Below the pieces are notes generated by a model. It did no database searches. It had not been told where the DNA came from and worked only from the letters and a program-made list of their open reading frames with translations. This document shows, piece by piece, positions 1 through 7,312 of a stretch of 12,342 nt of DNA. The stretch is from Lachnospiraceae bacterium UBA3711 (GTDB lineage Bacteria; Bacillota; Clostridia; Lachnospirales; Lachnospiraceae), in NCBI GenBank assembly GCA_002371345.1, contig DFHY01000084.1, positions 12,362 to 24,703 on the forward strand, given 5' to 3'. A program made the translations under genes and the position numbers. Each line of letters starts with the position of its first letter. The first letter of the stretch is position 1.

Positions 1-2
1 GC

Positions 3-1139
3 TCAATCGGCGGACATGGCCTTGCGGTCAGGCCTGCCGAGGGAATCCCACTTAAGATACGCGTCAATGAACGGATCAAGGTCGCCGTCCATGACCGCCT
101 GCACGTTTCCGGTCTCCCAGCCGGTACGAAGATCCTTGACCATAGTATAAGGCTGAAATACGTATGACCTGATCTGGCTTCCCCAGCCGATCTCCTTGAC
201 CTCTCCGCGAATGCCAGCTGCCTTCTCCCTGTTCTCTTCCATCTTCAGCATGAGCAGCCTTGCCTTCAGCATCTGCATAGCCTTGTCCTTGTTCTGGAAC
301 TGTGACCGCTCATTCTGGCACGTCACGACAATTCCCGTCGGGAAATGCGTGATGCGGATCGCGGATGAGGTCTTGTTGATATGCTGACCGCCCGCTCCGC
401 TTGACCGGTAGGTATCGATACGGATGTCCTCGTCCTTAACCTCGATATCCACATCCTCCTCGATGTCCGGCATGACATCACAGGACACGAAAGAAGTCTG
501 CCGCTTGCCTGCGGCGTTGAACGGCGATATGCGAACCAGCCTGTGGATTCCCATCTCACTCTTGAGAAGTCCGTACGCGTTCTCTCCATTTACCTGGAAT
601 GTCACCGACTTGATGCCGGCCTCGTCTCCGTCGAGATAGTCCAGGATCTCCATTGACAGATCCTTCTTGTCGATCCATCTTGAGTACATGCGGTACAGCA
701 TGCTGCACCAGTCGCACGCCTCAGTCCCGCCGGCTCCGGAGTGAAGGGTCACGATCGCGTCGTTGGCGTCGTAGGGTCCTGACAGCAGCGTGCGTATCCT
801 CATCGATTCAAATGTCTCCTGGAACTTAGCAATATCGTCCCTGACATCCGGAAGAACCGACTCATCATCGTCCTCGTTCGCCATATCGATAAGCATCAAT
901 GTCTCTTCATACAGGTTCTCAAGCTTCGCGAAGGCCTCCATGCCGTTCCTCAGGGCGCCCAATTCCTTCTGGAGCTTCTGCGCCTTCTCCGGATTCTCCC
1001 AGAATCCGGGCTCAGCCATAGTGCGTTCCAGTTCCTCAGCCCTCTTCTCCTTATTGTCAAGATCAAGGGATGAGCGCATCTGCTGCATGGGCTCGTCATA
1101 TGTCTTCAGCTGGGCTTTCAGTTCATCTAATTCAAGCAT
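3..1139 (-). CDS. prfB: Peptide chain release factor 2 (RF2), in-frame version
   Basis: RF2 recognises UGA and UAA stop codons in the ribosomal A site and triggers hydrolysis of peptidyl-tRNA. The 378-residue product has the RF2 anticodon-like tripeptide SPF at 205-207, which separates it from RF1 (PxT), and the catalytic GGQ at 250-252 in the context SSGAGGQHINKTSSA. A helical N-terminal domain precedes these. Start: ATG with AGGAAAG nine bases upstream. The gene follows secA by 65 bp and was probably co-transcribed with it, the usual Firmicute order. Oddity: most bacterial prfB genes carry an in-frame UGA near codon 26 that needs a +1 frameshift. Here codons 25-28 read CTT GAT CTT GAC with no stop and no SD-like stimulator, so one continuous frame encodes the whole protein and the autoregulatory frameshift is absent. 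Confidence 0.97.
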   Translation of the reverse strand: MLELDELKAQLKTYDEPMQQMRSSLDLDNKEKRAEELERTMAEPGFWENPEKAQKLQKELGALRNGMEAFAKLENLYEETLMLIDMANEDDDESVLPDVRDDIAKFQETFESMRIRTLLSGPYDANDAIVTLHSGAGGTEACDWCSMLYRMYSRWIDKKDLSMEILDYLDGDEAGIKSVTFQVNGENAYGLLKSEMGIHRLVRISPFNAAGKRQTSFVSCDVMPDIEEDVDIEVKDEDIRIDTYRSSGAGGQHINKTSSAIRITHFPTGIVVTCQNERSQFQNKDKAMQMLKARLLMLKMEENREKAAGIRGEVKEIGWGSQIRSYVFQPYTMVKDLRTGWETGNVQAVMDGDLDPFIDAYLKWDSLGRPDRKAMSAD

Positions 1140-1155
1140 ACAATTATTCTTTCCT

Positions 1156-1169
1156 GCCGCCCCGGCGGC
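1156..1169 (-). promoter_or_regulatory. Small GC hairpin abutting the prfB SD
   Basis: In the 65-bp secA-prfB gap, GCCGC (1165-1169 on the transcript) pairs with GCGGC (1156-1160) around a 4-base loop. The stem ends directly against the AGGAAAG SD at 1149-1155. It has no U-tract, so it is not a normal terminator. It might modulate prfB initiation or protect mRNA, but it could also be chance in GC-rich sequence. Confidence 0.3.
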
Positions 1170-1204
1170 TGATTCCTATATCTTTGCTAAACCACACCGA
1201 AAGA

Positions 1205-3784
1205 TCACTTCGCCATGTCCTGCCTCATGTGGCACTGCTTGTACTTCTTTCCACTTCCGCACCAACACGGGTCATTCGGATAGATCTTCTTGGCTTCTCT
1301 CTTCTTCGGAGCGCGGGCCTGTGTCTCGTCACGGTTCGTACCGGTCACCTTCGCGACCTCCTCACGCTCAACCTTCTCCTGAACCTTGACATGGTACATC
1401 ATCTTCAGGGTGTCTTCCTGGATAGCGCTCGTCATGGCGTTGAACATGTCGTAGCCTTCCATCTTGTACATGACCTTCGGATCCTTCTGTCCGTAGGCCG
1501 CAAGTCCGATACCCTGACGCAGCTGGTCCATATCGTCAATATGGTTCATCCAGTGCCGGTCAACGGAGCGCAGCAGCAGCACTCGCTCGATCTCACGCAC
1601 GTCCATGCCGGCGTCCGTAAGCTCCTTCTCCTTAACCTCGTACAGCGCGAGAGCGTCCGCTGTCAGCTTCTCCTTCAGCTTATCGGCGTCAAGTCCCTGT
1701 ACATACTCCTCCGTGATCGGAGGAAGAGGAATAATCTGGCGTATATAATCGTTCAGCTCGCGGAGGTTCCATCCGTCGGAGTCATTCTCGCCGGCGGCGG
1801 CCATATCCACATACGACCTTACGGTCTCACCTATCATGCTGACGATGGACTCGCGCATGTTCTCGCCGTCAAGAACCTTGCGCCTCTCCGCGTAAATGAT
1901 CTCTCTCTGCTCGTTGTTGACCTGGTCGTATTCAAGCAGGTTCTTTCTGATTCCGAAGTTGTTCGACTCGATCTTCTTCTGAGCCCTCTCGATCGCGGAG
2001 GAGAGCATCTTATGCCTGATCTCCTCGCCCTCCTGGACCCCGAGTGCCTTAAAGGTCGAGAGCATCTTCTCCGAGCCGAACAGACGCATCAGGTCATCCT
2101 CAAGGGAAATGTAGAACTGCGACTCACCAGGATCGCCCTGACGTCCGGAACGTCCTCTGAGCTGATTGTCGATACGGCGTGACTCATGGCGCTCGGTACC
2201 TATGATCTTAAGGCCTCCGGCCGCCCTCGCCTCATCGTCCAGCTTGATATCCGTACCGCGGCCGGCCATGTTCGTCGCGATCGTGACCGCGTCATGGACG
2301 CCGGCGTCCTTGACGATCTCTGCCTCAAGCTCATGGAACTTCGCGTTCAGGACATTGTGCTTGATGCCCTCTCTCCGGAGCATGCCCGACAGAAGCTCTG
2401 ACACCTCGATGGTGATCGTGCCGACAAGGACAGGCTGGTGCTTCGCGTGGGCCTCCTTGACAGCCTCCACGACGGCGCGGTACTTCTCCTTCTTCGTCAT
2501 GTAGACAGCGTCGTCAAGATCCTTCCTGGCGACAGGCTTGTTCGTCGGGATCTCGATAACATCCATCCCGTAGATATCGCGGAACTCCTGCTCTTCCGTC
2601 AGAGCCGTACCGGTCATACCCGACTTCTTGCGATACTTGTTGAAGAAGTTCTGGAAGGTGATCGTGGCGAGAGTCTTGGACTCTCTCTTGATCTTCACAT
2701 GCTCCTTCGCCTCGATCGCCTGGTGCAGGCCGTCGGAATAACGTCTGCCCGGCATGATGCGGCCTGTGAACTCATCGACGATCAGCACCTCGTCATCCTT
2801 GACGACATAGTCCTGATCCCTGTGCATCAGGTTGTGAGCCCTGAGCGCGAGAATGATATTGTTCTGGATCTCGATATTCTCCGCGTCCGAGAGGTTGTCG
2901 ATCTGGAAGAAGCGCTCGCACTTGGCGATACCCTGCTCGGTCAGTGTGACAACCTTGTCCTTCTCATTTACGATAAAATCCCCGGTCTCGGTGATCTCCT
3001 CGCCCATGAGAGCGGTCATCTTCGTAACCTCGCCGCTCGCCTCGCCCCTCCTGAGCTGTCTGGCAAGTATGTCGCAGGTCTCGTACAGCTTGGTGGACTT
3101 GCCGCTCTGACCCGAGATGATAAGAGGTGTTCTCGCCTCGTCGATCAGCACCGAGTCAACCTCGTCGATGATGGCATACACAAGGTCTCTCTGAACGAGC
3201 TTCTCCTTGTAAATGACCATGTTGTCACGAAGATAGTCGAAGCCGTCCTCGTTGTTCGTGATGTAGGTGATGTCCTTCGCGTATTCCGCTCTTCTCTCAT
3301 CCGACTCCATAGAGTTCTGGATGCATCCGCAGGTCAGGCCCAGGAATTCATGTATGGGTCCCATCCAGTCACGGTCACGCTTTGCCAGGTAGTCGTTAAC
3401 CGTAACGATATGGACGCCCTCACCAGTAAGAGCGTTCAGATAAGCAGGCAGTGTGGACACAAGCGTCTTACCTTCACCGGTACGCATCTCCGCGATGCGT
3501 CCCTGATGGAGAATGATTCCGCCGATCACCTGCACCCGGTACGGCTTGAGGCCGATAACTCTCCACGCCGCCTCGCGGACGGTCGCAAATGCTTCCGGAA
3601 GCAGATCGTCAAGGCTCTCTCCGTCCTGATATCTCTTCTTGAATTCAGCAGTCTTCCCCCTCAGTTCTTCATCAGACAGCTTCGAGTAGCTGTCCTCAAG
3701 CCCCATAACTTTCTGCACAAGCGGCTCGATCTTCTTCAGCTCGCGCTGGGAGTGCGTGCCGAATACCTTTTCCATTAAACCCAT
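1205..3784 (-). CDS. secA: Preprotein translocase ATPase SecA
   Basis: SecA is the peripheral motor ATPase that drives unfolded secretory proteins through the SecYEG channel. The 859-residue length is normal for full SecA. In order: Walker A region RTGEGKT at 101-107; Walker B DEVD at 207-210 followed by IDEARTPLIISG; the preprotein cross-linking region from about 225; helicase motifs TNMAGRGTDIKL at 504-515 and QLRGRSGRQGDPG at 541-553; the helical wing and scaffold; and a C-terminal SEC-C zinc site with C840, C842, C851 and H852. That tail normally binds SecB and/or ribosomes. Start: ATG at 3784, with AAAGGAG 13 bases upstream, a longer spacing than usual; a second ATG at codon 4 is possible. 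It has its own promoter, sits downstream of hpf and upstream of prfB, and shows no truncation or missing motif. Confidence 0.98.
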   Translation of the reverse strand: MGLMEKVFGTHSQRELKKIEPLVQKVMGLEDSYSKLSDEELRGKTAEFKKRYQDGESLDDLLPEAFATVREAAWRVIGLKPYRVQVIGGIILHQGRIAEMRTGEGKTLVSTLPAYLNALTGEGVHIVTVNDYLAKRDRDWMGPIHEFLGLTCGCIQNSMESDERRAEYAKDITYITNNEDGFDYLRDNMVIYKEKLVQRDLVYAIIDEVDSVLIDEARTPLIISGQSGKSTKLYETCDILARQLRRGEASGEVTKMTALMGEEITETGDFIVNEKDKVVTLTEQGIAKCERFFQIDNLSDAENIEIQNNIILALRAHNLMHRDQDYVVKDDEVLIVDEFTGRIMPGRRYSDGLHQAIEAKEHVKIKRESKTLATITFQNFFNKYRKKSGMTGTALTEEQEFRDIYGMDVIEIPTNKPVARKDLDDAVYMTKKEKYRAVVEAVKEAHAKHQPVLVGTITIEVSELLSGMLRREGIKHNVLNAKFHELEAEIVKDAGVHDAVTIATNMAGRGTDIKLDDEARAAGGLKIIGTERHESRRIDNQLRGRSGRQGDPGESQFYISLEDDLMRLFGSEKMLSTFKALGVQEGEEIRHKMLSSAIERAQKKIESNNFGIRKNLLEYDQVNNEQREIIYAERRKVLDGENMRESIVSMIGETVRSYVDMAAAGENDSDGWNLRELNDYIRQIIPLPPITEEYVQGLDADKLKEKLTADALALYEVKEKELTDAGMDVREIERVLLLRSVDRHWMNHIDDMDQLRQGIGLAAYGQKDPKVMYKMEGYDMFNAMTSAIQEDTLKMMYHVKVQEKVEREEVAKVTGTNRDETQARAPKKREAKKIYPNDPCWCGSGKKYKQCHMRQDMAK

Positions 3785-3821
3785 GTTAAATCACTTGCTC
3801 CTTTGCCGGTTGATGGTAATG

Positions 3822-3850
3822 ATTTTATCACGCAAGATGAACTGTGACAA
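3822..3850 (-). promoter_or_regulatory. Sigma-A-type promoter for secA (-prfB)
   Basis: On the minus strand, TTGTCA (3845-3850, five of six matches to the -35 consensus) is separated by 17 bp from TAAAAT (3822-3827, five of six matches to the -10). Transcription would start near 3815, giving a leader of about 30 bases before secA that contains the AAAGGAG SD at 3798-3804. This is the best-matched promoter in the window. Confidence 0.75.
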
Positions 3851-3857
3851 GACAAGC

Positions 3858-3937
3858 GGCTGCCGCATTAAAGCATCAGATGCATAAACCGGTTCATAGA
3901 GCATTGTTTACGCATCTTCCTGTTTAATGCGGCAGCC
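3858..3937 (-). repeat. Long interrupted inverted repeat between hpf and secA
   Basis: A perfect 15-bp outer stem joins 3858-3872 (GGCTGCCGCATTAAA) and 3923-3937. Inside it, after a symmetrical 5 x 5 internal loop, a 12-bp inner stem joins 3878-3889 and 3906-3917, closing a 16-base apical loop. The one non-Watson-Crick position in the inner stem is G·U in minus-strand RNA but A·C in plus-strand RNA, which favours a functional minus-strand transcript. It lies downstream of hpf and just upstream of the secA promoter. The tract after the 3' arm (CTTGTCTTGTC) is only mildly U-rich, so this may be an hpf terminator, an mRNA-stabilising hairpin or a small palindromic element. Confidence 0.7.
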
Positions 3938-3974
3938 TGTATCCTTCGTTTATCTTTAACTTATCAGAGTGTGC

Positions 3975-4003
3975 CGGACGCTGTCTGAGGAAGCGTCTGT
4001 CCG
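3975..4003 (-). terminator. Weak hairpin just after hpf
   Basis: GACGCT (3977-3982) and AGCGTC (3992-3997) form a 6-bp stem with a 9-base loop, beginning about 15 bases after the hpf stop codon. An alternative CGGAC/GTCCG pairing overlaps it. There is no U-tract, so termination here would be inefficient at best. The 9-mer CTTATCAGA is repeated on either side (3960-3968 and 4013-4021). Confidence 0.25.
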
Positions 4004-4016
4004 ATAAAATGTCTTA

Positions 4017-4541
4017 TCAGAACTCCGGCTCGATAAGTCCGTATGTTCCGCCCTTTCTCTTATACACAACATTCACCTGGTCGCTCTCAGCGTTGCGGAA
4101 CACGAAGAAGCTGTGTCCGAGAAGCTCCATCTGTACGCACGCGTCTTCCGGATACATCGGCTTGATGTCAAACTGCTTGGTGCGCACGATCTTGATCTCG
4201 TCTGAATCCTCTGCCTCGTAATCCAGGAACTCTCTCTTGAAGCTGCCATCCTGATGGCGGTCCACCAGTTTCTGCTTATACTTGCGCAGCTGTCTCTCTA
4301 TGACCTCCTCAACCAGATCGATTGAAACATACATATCATTTGACACCTGCTCGGAACGGATCACGTTCCCCTTCAGGGGGATTGTCACCTCAATCTTCTG
4401 GCGGTCCTTCTCCACGCTCATGGTAACGATGATCTTTGTCTCCGGATTAAAATACCGCTCCAGCTTTCCAAGCTTATCAGTGACAGCCTTCCTCATAGAA
4501 TCAGTGACTTCAAGATTCTTTCCGCTGATAGTAAATCTCAT
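4017..4541 (-). CDS. hpf: Long-form ribosome hibernation promoting factor
   Basis: Long HPF binds the 30S decoding region and dimerises 70S ribosomes into inactive 100S particles in stationary phase or stress. The 174-residue product has an N-terminal S30AE domain (about 1-95, beginning MRFTISGKNLEVTDSMRKAV), a charged linker, and the C-terminal dimerisation domain (about 119-174) typical of the long form. Start: an upstream ATG at 4565 is in frame, but AGGGAGGT ends seven bases before the ATG at 4541 and the protein from there begins as the family does, so 4541 is chosen. It has its own promoter overlapping the 3' end of hisA. Its place before secA and prfB matches the conserved Firmicute order seen in Bacillus subtilis (yvyD-secA-prfB). 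Confidence 0.96.
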   Translation of the reverse strand: MRFTISGKNLEVTDSMRKAVTDKLGKLERYFNPETKIIVTMSVEKDRQKIEVTIPLKGNVIRSEQVSNDMYVSIDLVEEVIERQLRKYKQKLVDRHQDGSFKREFLDYEAEDSDEIKIVRTKQFDIKPMYPEDACVQMELLGHSFFVFRNAESDQVNVVYKRKGGTYGLIEPEF

Positions 4542-4548
4542 ATGCAGT

Positions 4549-4556
4549 ACCTCCCT
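4549..4556 (-). promoter_or_regulatory. SD that sets the hpf start
   Basis: AGGGAGGT, nearly a full anti-SD complement, lies seven bases before the ATG at 4541. It is inside the frame that would start at 4565, so the longer start is unlikely. A possible 6-bp hairpin (TGAAGC 4558-4563 with GCTTCA 4578-4583) sits just upstream. Confidence 0.85.
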
Positions 4557-4601
4557 GTGAAGCATACATGGTCGACAGCTTCATGTAATGTTGTTGATAC
4601 A

Positions 4602-4630
4602 AGTATAACACATGTTCCTTTTATGAACAA
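4602..4630 (-). promoter_or_regulatory. Extended -10 promoter for hpf
   Basis: Minus strand TGT-TATACT: the -10 hexamer (4602-4607) matches the consensus in five of six bases and carries the extended -10 TGn motif. A weak -35 TTGTTC (4625-4630) lies 17 bp away. The promoter abuts the hisA stop, so hpf can be expressed independently of the metabolic operon upstream. The predicted leader is about 50 bases. Confidence 0.65.
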
Positions 4631-4637
4631 TGAAAAA

Positions 4638-5408
4638 TCACACGCACTCTTCAAGCACCCTGCGGTACGGCATATCCCCGCCGAAAATGTCCAGGGCGCT
4701 CCCTATTGTCACATCAACCCTGCCGCGTCCTCTTTCCTTAAGGTCCTTAAGATCACTGAAGCTTGATACTCCTCCGGCATATGTGACAGGAATCCGGGCC
4801 TCAGCCAGAAGATCCACAAGACTAAGCTCCGGGCCGCTTCTGCGTCCTTCAGCATCCACCGCGTGTACCAGGAATTCACTGCAGCTTCCGGACAGACCGT
4901 CGAGGGTCTCCCGGTTCAGACATACGTTGGTAAACTTCTGCCAGCGGTCAGTCACGATATAGTAGTCATCCCCCAGCTTTCTGCAGCTCAGGTCCAGAAC
5001 CAGCCTGTCTCTGCCGACCGCGCTTACCATCTTCTCGAGATGGCGCCTGTTGAAAGCCCCGTCCTGAAACACATAGCTCGTAACTATCACCTGCGAAGCT
5101 CCCGCGTCCAGAAATTCCTCCGCGTTATACGGCGTGACGCCTCCTCCGAGCTGGAAGTATCCCGGAGCCTCGTACAGCGCCTGAAGCGCCTGCTCCTTCG
5201 TCGCGCGGTACTGCGGTGAGCTCACGGGGTTGAGCATGATGATATGGCCTCCCCTGAGCTCGTCCGCGGCATAAAAGCGCGCAAAATAAGCAGCGTCGTA
5301 TTCGGAGACAAAGTTCTCCGTGGCTCTCTCTCCGTTGCCGGTAAGCGAGCCTCCTACAATCTGCTTGACTTTTCCGTTATGAATGTCGATACAGGGTCTG
5401 AACTTCAT
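4638..5408 (-). CDS. hisA: HisA/HIS6, eukaryotic-type ProFAR isomerase
   Basis: The enzyme isomerises ProFAR to PRFAR, the fourth step of histidine biosynthesis, on a TIM barrel. The 256-residue protein resembles yeast and plant HIS6 more than usual bacterial HisA: CIDIHNGKVKQIVGGSL at 6-22, SQVIVTSYVF at 105-114, RLVLDLSCRK at 135-144, VTYAGGVSSFSDLK at 208-221 and VDVTIGSALDIFGG at 231-244 all have close HIS6 counterparts as remembered. Asp8 and Asp139 sit where the catalytic acid/base pair is expected, and GGG (88-90) and AGG (211-213) form phosphate-binding loops. Start: ATG with GGAGG seven bases upstream. It follows fhs by 41 bp and was probably co-transcribed with it. No other his gene is present, so the pathway must be encoded elsewhere. 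The HisA-family call is firm; the eukaryotic-type label rests on motif memory. Confidence 0.94.
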   Translation of the reverse strand: MKFRPCIDIHNGKVKQIVGGSLTGNGERATENFVSEYDAAYFARFYAADELRGGHIIMLNPVSSPQYRATKEQALQALYEAPGYFQLGGGVTPYNAEEFLDAGASQVIVTSYVFQDGAFNRRHLEKMVSAVGRDRLVLDLSCRKLGDDYYIVTDRWQKFTNVCLNRETLDGLSGSCSEFLVHAVDAEGRRSGPELSLVDLLAEARIPVTYAGGVSSFSDLKDLKERGRGRVDVTIGSALDIFGGDMPYRRVLEECV

Positions 5409-5449
5409 TTCAGTTCCTCCGGTGGAATCAATGCTTCATTATCCTTCTC

Positions 5450-7210
5450 TCAGAATAGTCCGGAGACCTCTCCTGTCGCGGTATCAACGTCTATCCTTCG
5501 GTAAGCCGGATTCGACCCGGTTCCGGGCATCATCGATATCGCTCCTGCCATCGGGCACAGGAATCTGGCCCCTCCGTATTCCAGTATATCACGAATTGGG
5601 AGTCTCCAGTGCTTCGGAACTCCTTTCAGAGAAGGATCATGGGAAAGCGACAGGTGTGTCTTCACCATCATGGTGCAGTAGTCGGCGTACTTAGGATCTG
5701 CTTCGAAGCGTTCTGCCTTCTCAAGCGCAAGAGGCTCCCAGTCGACGCCGTCCGCTCCGTAGACCTGTGTCGCGATTCTCTCAACCCTCTGCCGCAGAGG
5801 AAGATCAAGGTCATACAGGTATTTTATCTCTGACGGCTTCTCACACTCCTCCACAACAGCCTGCGCAAGCTCGACGGCCCCTTCGCCTCCGTACTGCCAG
5901 TGCTCTGACAGAGCGCAGCGTACGTCGTTCTTCTCACACAGCGACCTTATCAGGGCGATCTCAGCGTCCGTATCGGTATGGAACCTGTTGATACATACGA
6001 TCGGGCGGATACCTGACATCTTCACGTTTCTGACATGGTGGAAGAGGTTTTCACATCCTTTTTCAAGCAGCGGAAGATTCTCTCTGGTGTACTCCACAGG
6101 AAGCGGCTTTCCGGGTTTTGTCTCAGGTCCGCCTCCGTGCATCTTAAGGGCCCTTATGGTCGCTACGATAACGGATACGTGCGGCTTCAGCCCTGAGAGC
6201 CGGCACTTGACATTCCAGAACTTCTCGAATCCGATGTCGGCGGCAAAGCCGGACTCCGTAACGTGGTAGTCGAACAGCTTGAGTCCGAGGCGGTCTCCGA
6301 TAATTGACGACTGCCCTATCGCTATATTCGCAAATGGGCCGGCATGTACCAGGCATGGCTGGTGTTCTACAGTATAGCACAGTGTCGGATTAATCGTATT
6401 CCTCATCCATGCAGTCATGGCTCCGGCGACCTCAAGATCCTCCGCCGTTACAGGGCGGCCGTTCCTGTCGTAGGCCATGACGATATTTCCGATCCTTTCC
6501 CTGAGGTCCCTGAGATCAGTCGCCACCGACAGAATAGCCATCAGCTCTGATGATACCGCGATGTTCGTGCGGGTAGTCATGCGGTAGCCGTCCATCTTCC
6601 CTTCTCCAAGGCCGATCTCCATCCTGCGGAGTGCCTGGCAGCAGAAGTCCATGACGAAGTTCCACTCAACCCTGTCAGGATCGATATTGAGGCGGCGGAT
6701 CCCGATCTTCGCAAGCCTCTCGTCATCATAATTGCGCTCATGCTGCATCCTGGCGTTCAGCGCGGTCATACCCAGATTGTGGGCATTCATGATGTCATTG
6801 ATATCGCCGGTCAGCCCCAGGGAAAACTCCGTCATAGGTATCAGAAGCGCATTTCCGCCGCCCGCGGCGGTTCCCTTCACGTTCATAGTCGGTCCGCCGG
6901 ACGGCTGCCGGAGGCATCCCCCGGCACGTTTTCCGAGCTTTCCGAGTCCCTCGATCAGTCCAAGGGATGTGGTCGATTTGCCCTCGCCAAGAGGCGTCGG
7001 AGTGATAGCGGTAACCTCTATGTACTTTCCGTCGGGCCTGTCCTTCAGGCGGTTCATGATCTTTATGAAATCCAGCTTCGGAGTCCTGCCGTAAGGAATC
7101 AGTTCATCCTCCTTGAGCCCCATCATGGAAGCGTATTCCCGCACTGACGGAAGCGTCTTCTCCGCTTCCTGTGCGATCTGCCAGTCTTTGTACTTTACCG
7201 GATCAAGCAT
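5450..7210 (-). CDS. fhs: Formate-tetrahydrofolate ligase, divergent eukaryote-like form
   Basis: FTHFS makes 10-formyl-THF from formate, THF and ATP in the cytosol. The 586-residue product has the P-loop TPTPLGEGKST (70-80), a RQPSGGP segment near 101-107, VHAGPFANIA near 288-297 and a C-terminal GLF. It is longer than the roughly 556-residue clostridial enzyme. HGGGP followed by a PLP-containing insertion (from 358), SSIIGDR (301-307) and KTHLSLSHDP (517-526) resemble the synthetase domain of eukaryotic C1-THF synthase. Odd: the family LHxTGDIHAI motif reads LGLTGDINDI and ANIAHG reads ANIAIG, so three usual histidines are lost; MPGLP reads MPGTG. The fold is intact; activity is uncertain. 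Start: a GTG at 7219 overlaps the SD, so the ATG at 7210, eight bases after AGGAG, is chosen. hisA follows after 41 bp. Confidence 0.92.
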   Translation of the reverse strand: MLDPVKYKDWQIAQEAEKTLPSVREYASMMGLKEDELIPYGRTPKLDFIKIMNRLKDRPDGKYIEVTAITPTPLGEGKSTTSLGLIEGLGKLGKRAGGCLRQPSGGPTMNVKGTAAGGGNALLIPMTEFSLGLTGDINDIMNAHNLGMTALNARMQHERNYDDERLAKIGIRRLNIDPDRVEWNFVMDFCCQALRRMEIGLGEGKMDGYRMTTRTNIAVSSELMAILSVATDLRDLRERIGNIVMAYDRNGRPVTAEDLEVAGAMTAWMRNTINPTLCYTVEHQPCLVHAGPFANIAIGQSSIIGDRLGLKLFDYHVTESGFAADIGFEKFWNVKCRLSGLKPHVSVIVATIRALKMHGGGPETKPGKPLPVEYTRENLPLLEKGCENLFHHVRNVKMSGIRPIVCINRFHTDTDAEIALIRSLCEKNDVRCALSEHWQYGGEGAVELAQAVVEECEKPSEIKYLYDLDLPLRQRVERIATQVYGADGVDWEPLALEKAERFEADPKYADYCTMMVKTHLSLSHDPSLKGVPKHWRLPIRDILEYGGARFLCPMAGAISMMPGTGSNPAYRRIDVDTATGEVSGLF

Positions 7211-7218
7211 GTCTGTCA

Positions 7219-7223
7219 CTCCT
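7219..7223 (-). promoter_or_regulatory. SD that sets the fhs start
   Basis: AGGAG lies eight bases before the ATG at 7210. The alternative in-frame GTG (7217-7219) shares its first base with this SD and so has no ribosome site of its own. Confidence 0.8.
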
Positions 7224-7270
7224 GTCTTGTTAATTGTCTCAGCGCCGCCGCCATGAAAACTCTCATATGG

Positions 7271-7285
7271 CCGGAATCATTCCGG
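7271..7285 (-). other. Palindrome in the nadE-fhs gap
   Basis: CCGGAA and TTCCGG form a 6-bp stem with a 3-base loop in the 102-bp gap. No U-tract follows directly; a short TTTT is about ten bases further on. It may weakly attenuate or stabilise the transcript. No convincing promoter was seen in this gap, so fhs is probably transcribed from upstream. Confidence 0.3.
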
Positions 7286-7312
7286 TATGCCGGCGGGGCT
7301 CCCGGATTCGGT

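Noticed and set aside
323..589. Minus-strand frame inside prfB, a possible frameshifted product
   Set aside because: It is an out-of-frame shadow; the main prfB frame is intact through the SPF and GGQ motifs.
1070..2182. Plus-strand frame (370 codons) opposite secA and prfB
   Set aside because: It is a Leu/His/Val-rich shadow translation crossing two well-supported minus-strand genes, with no family resemblance.
2438..3778. Long plus-strand frame (446 codons) opposite secA
   Set aside because: It lies wholly antisense to the highly conserved secA, has no SD or promoter, and its translation has no recognisable domain. Long antisense frames are expected in GC-rich coding sequence.
3858..3937. 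Insertion sequence or MITE ends
   Set aside because: No flanking target-site duplication or transposase was seen, so a mobile element cannot be supported from one copy; it is kept only as an inverted repeat.
6144..6380. Minus-strand small frame inside fhs
   Set aside because: It is an out-of-frame shadow of fhs without its own ribosome site.
7211..7312. THF riboswitch or strong promoter ahead of fhs
   Set aside because: The gap is short, lacks recognisable THF-riboswitch elements and has no convincing -35/-10 pair.
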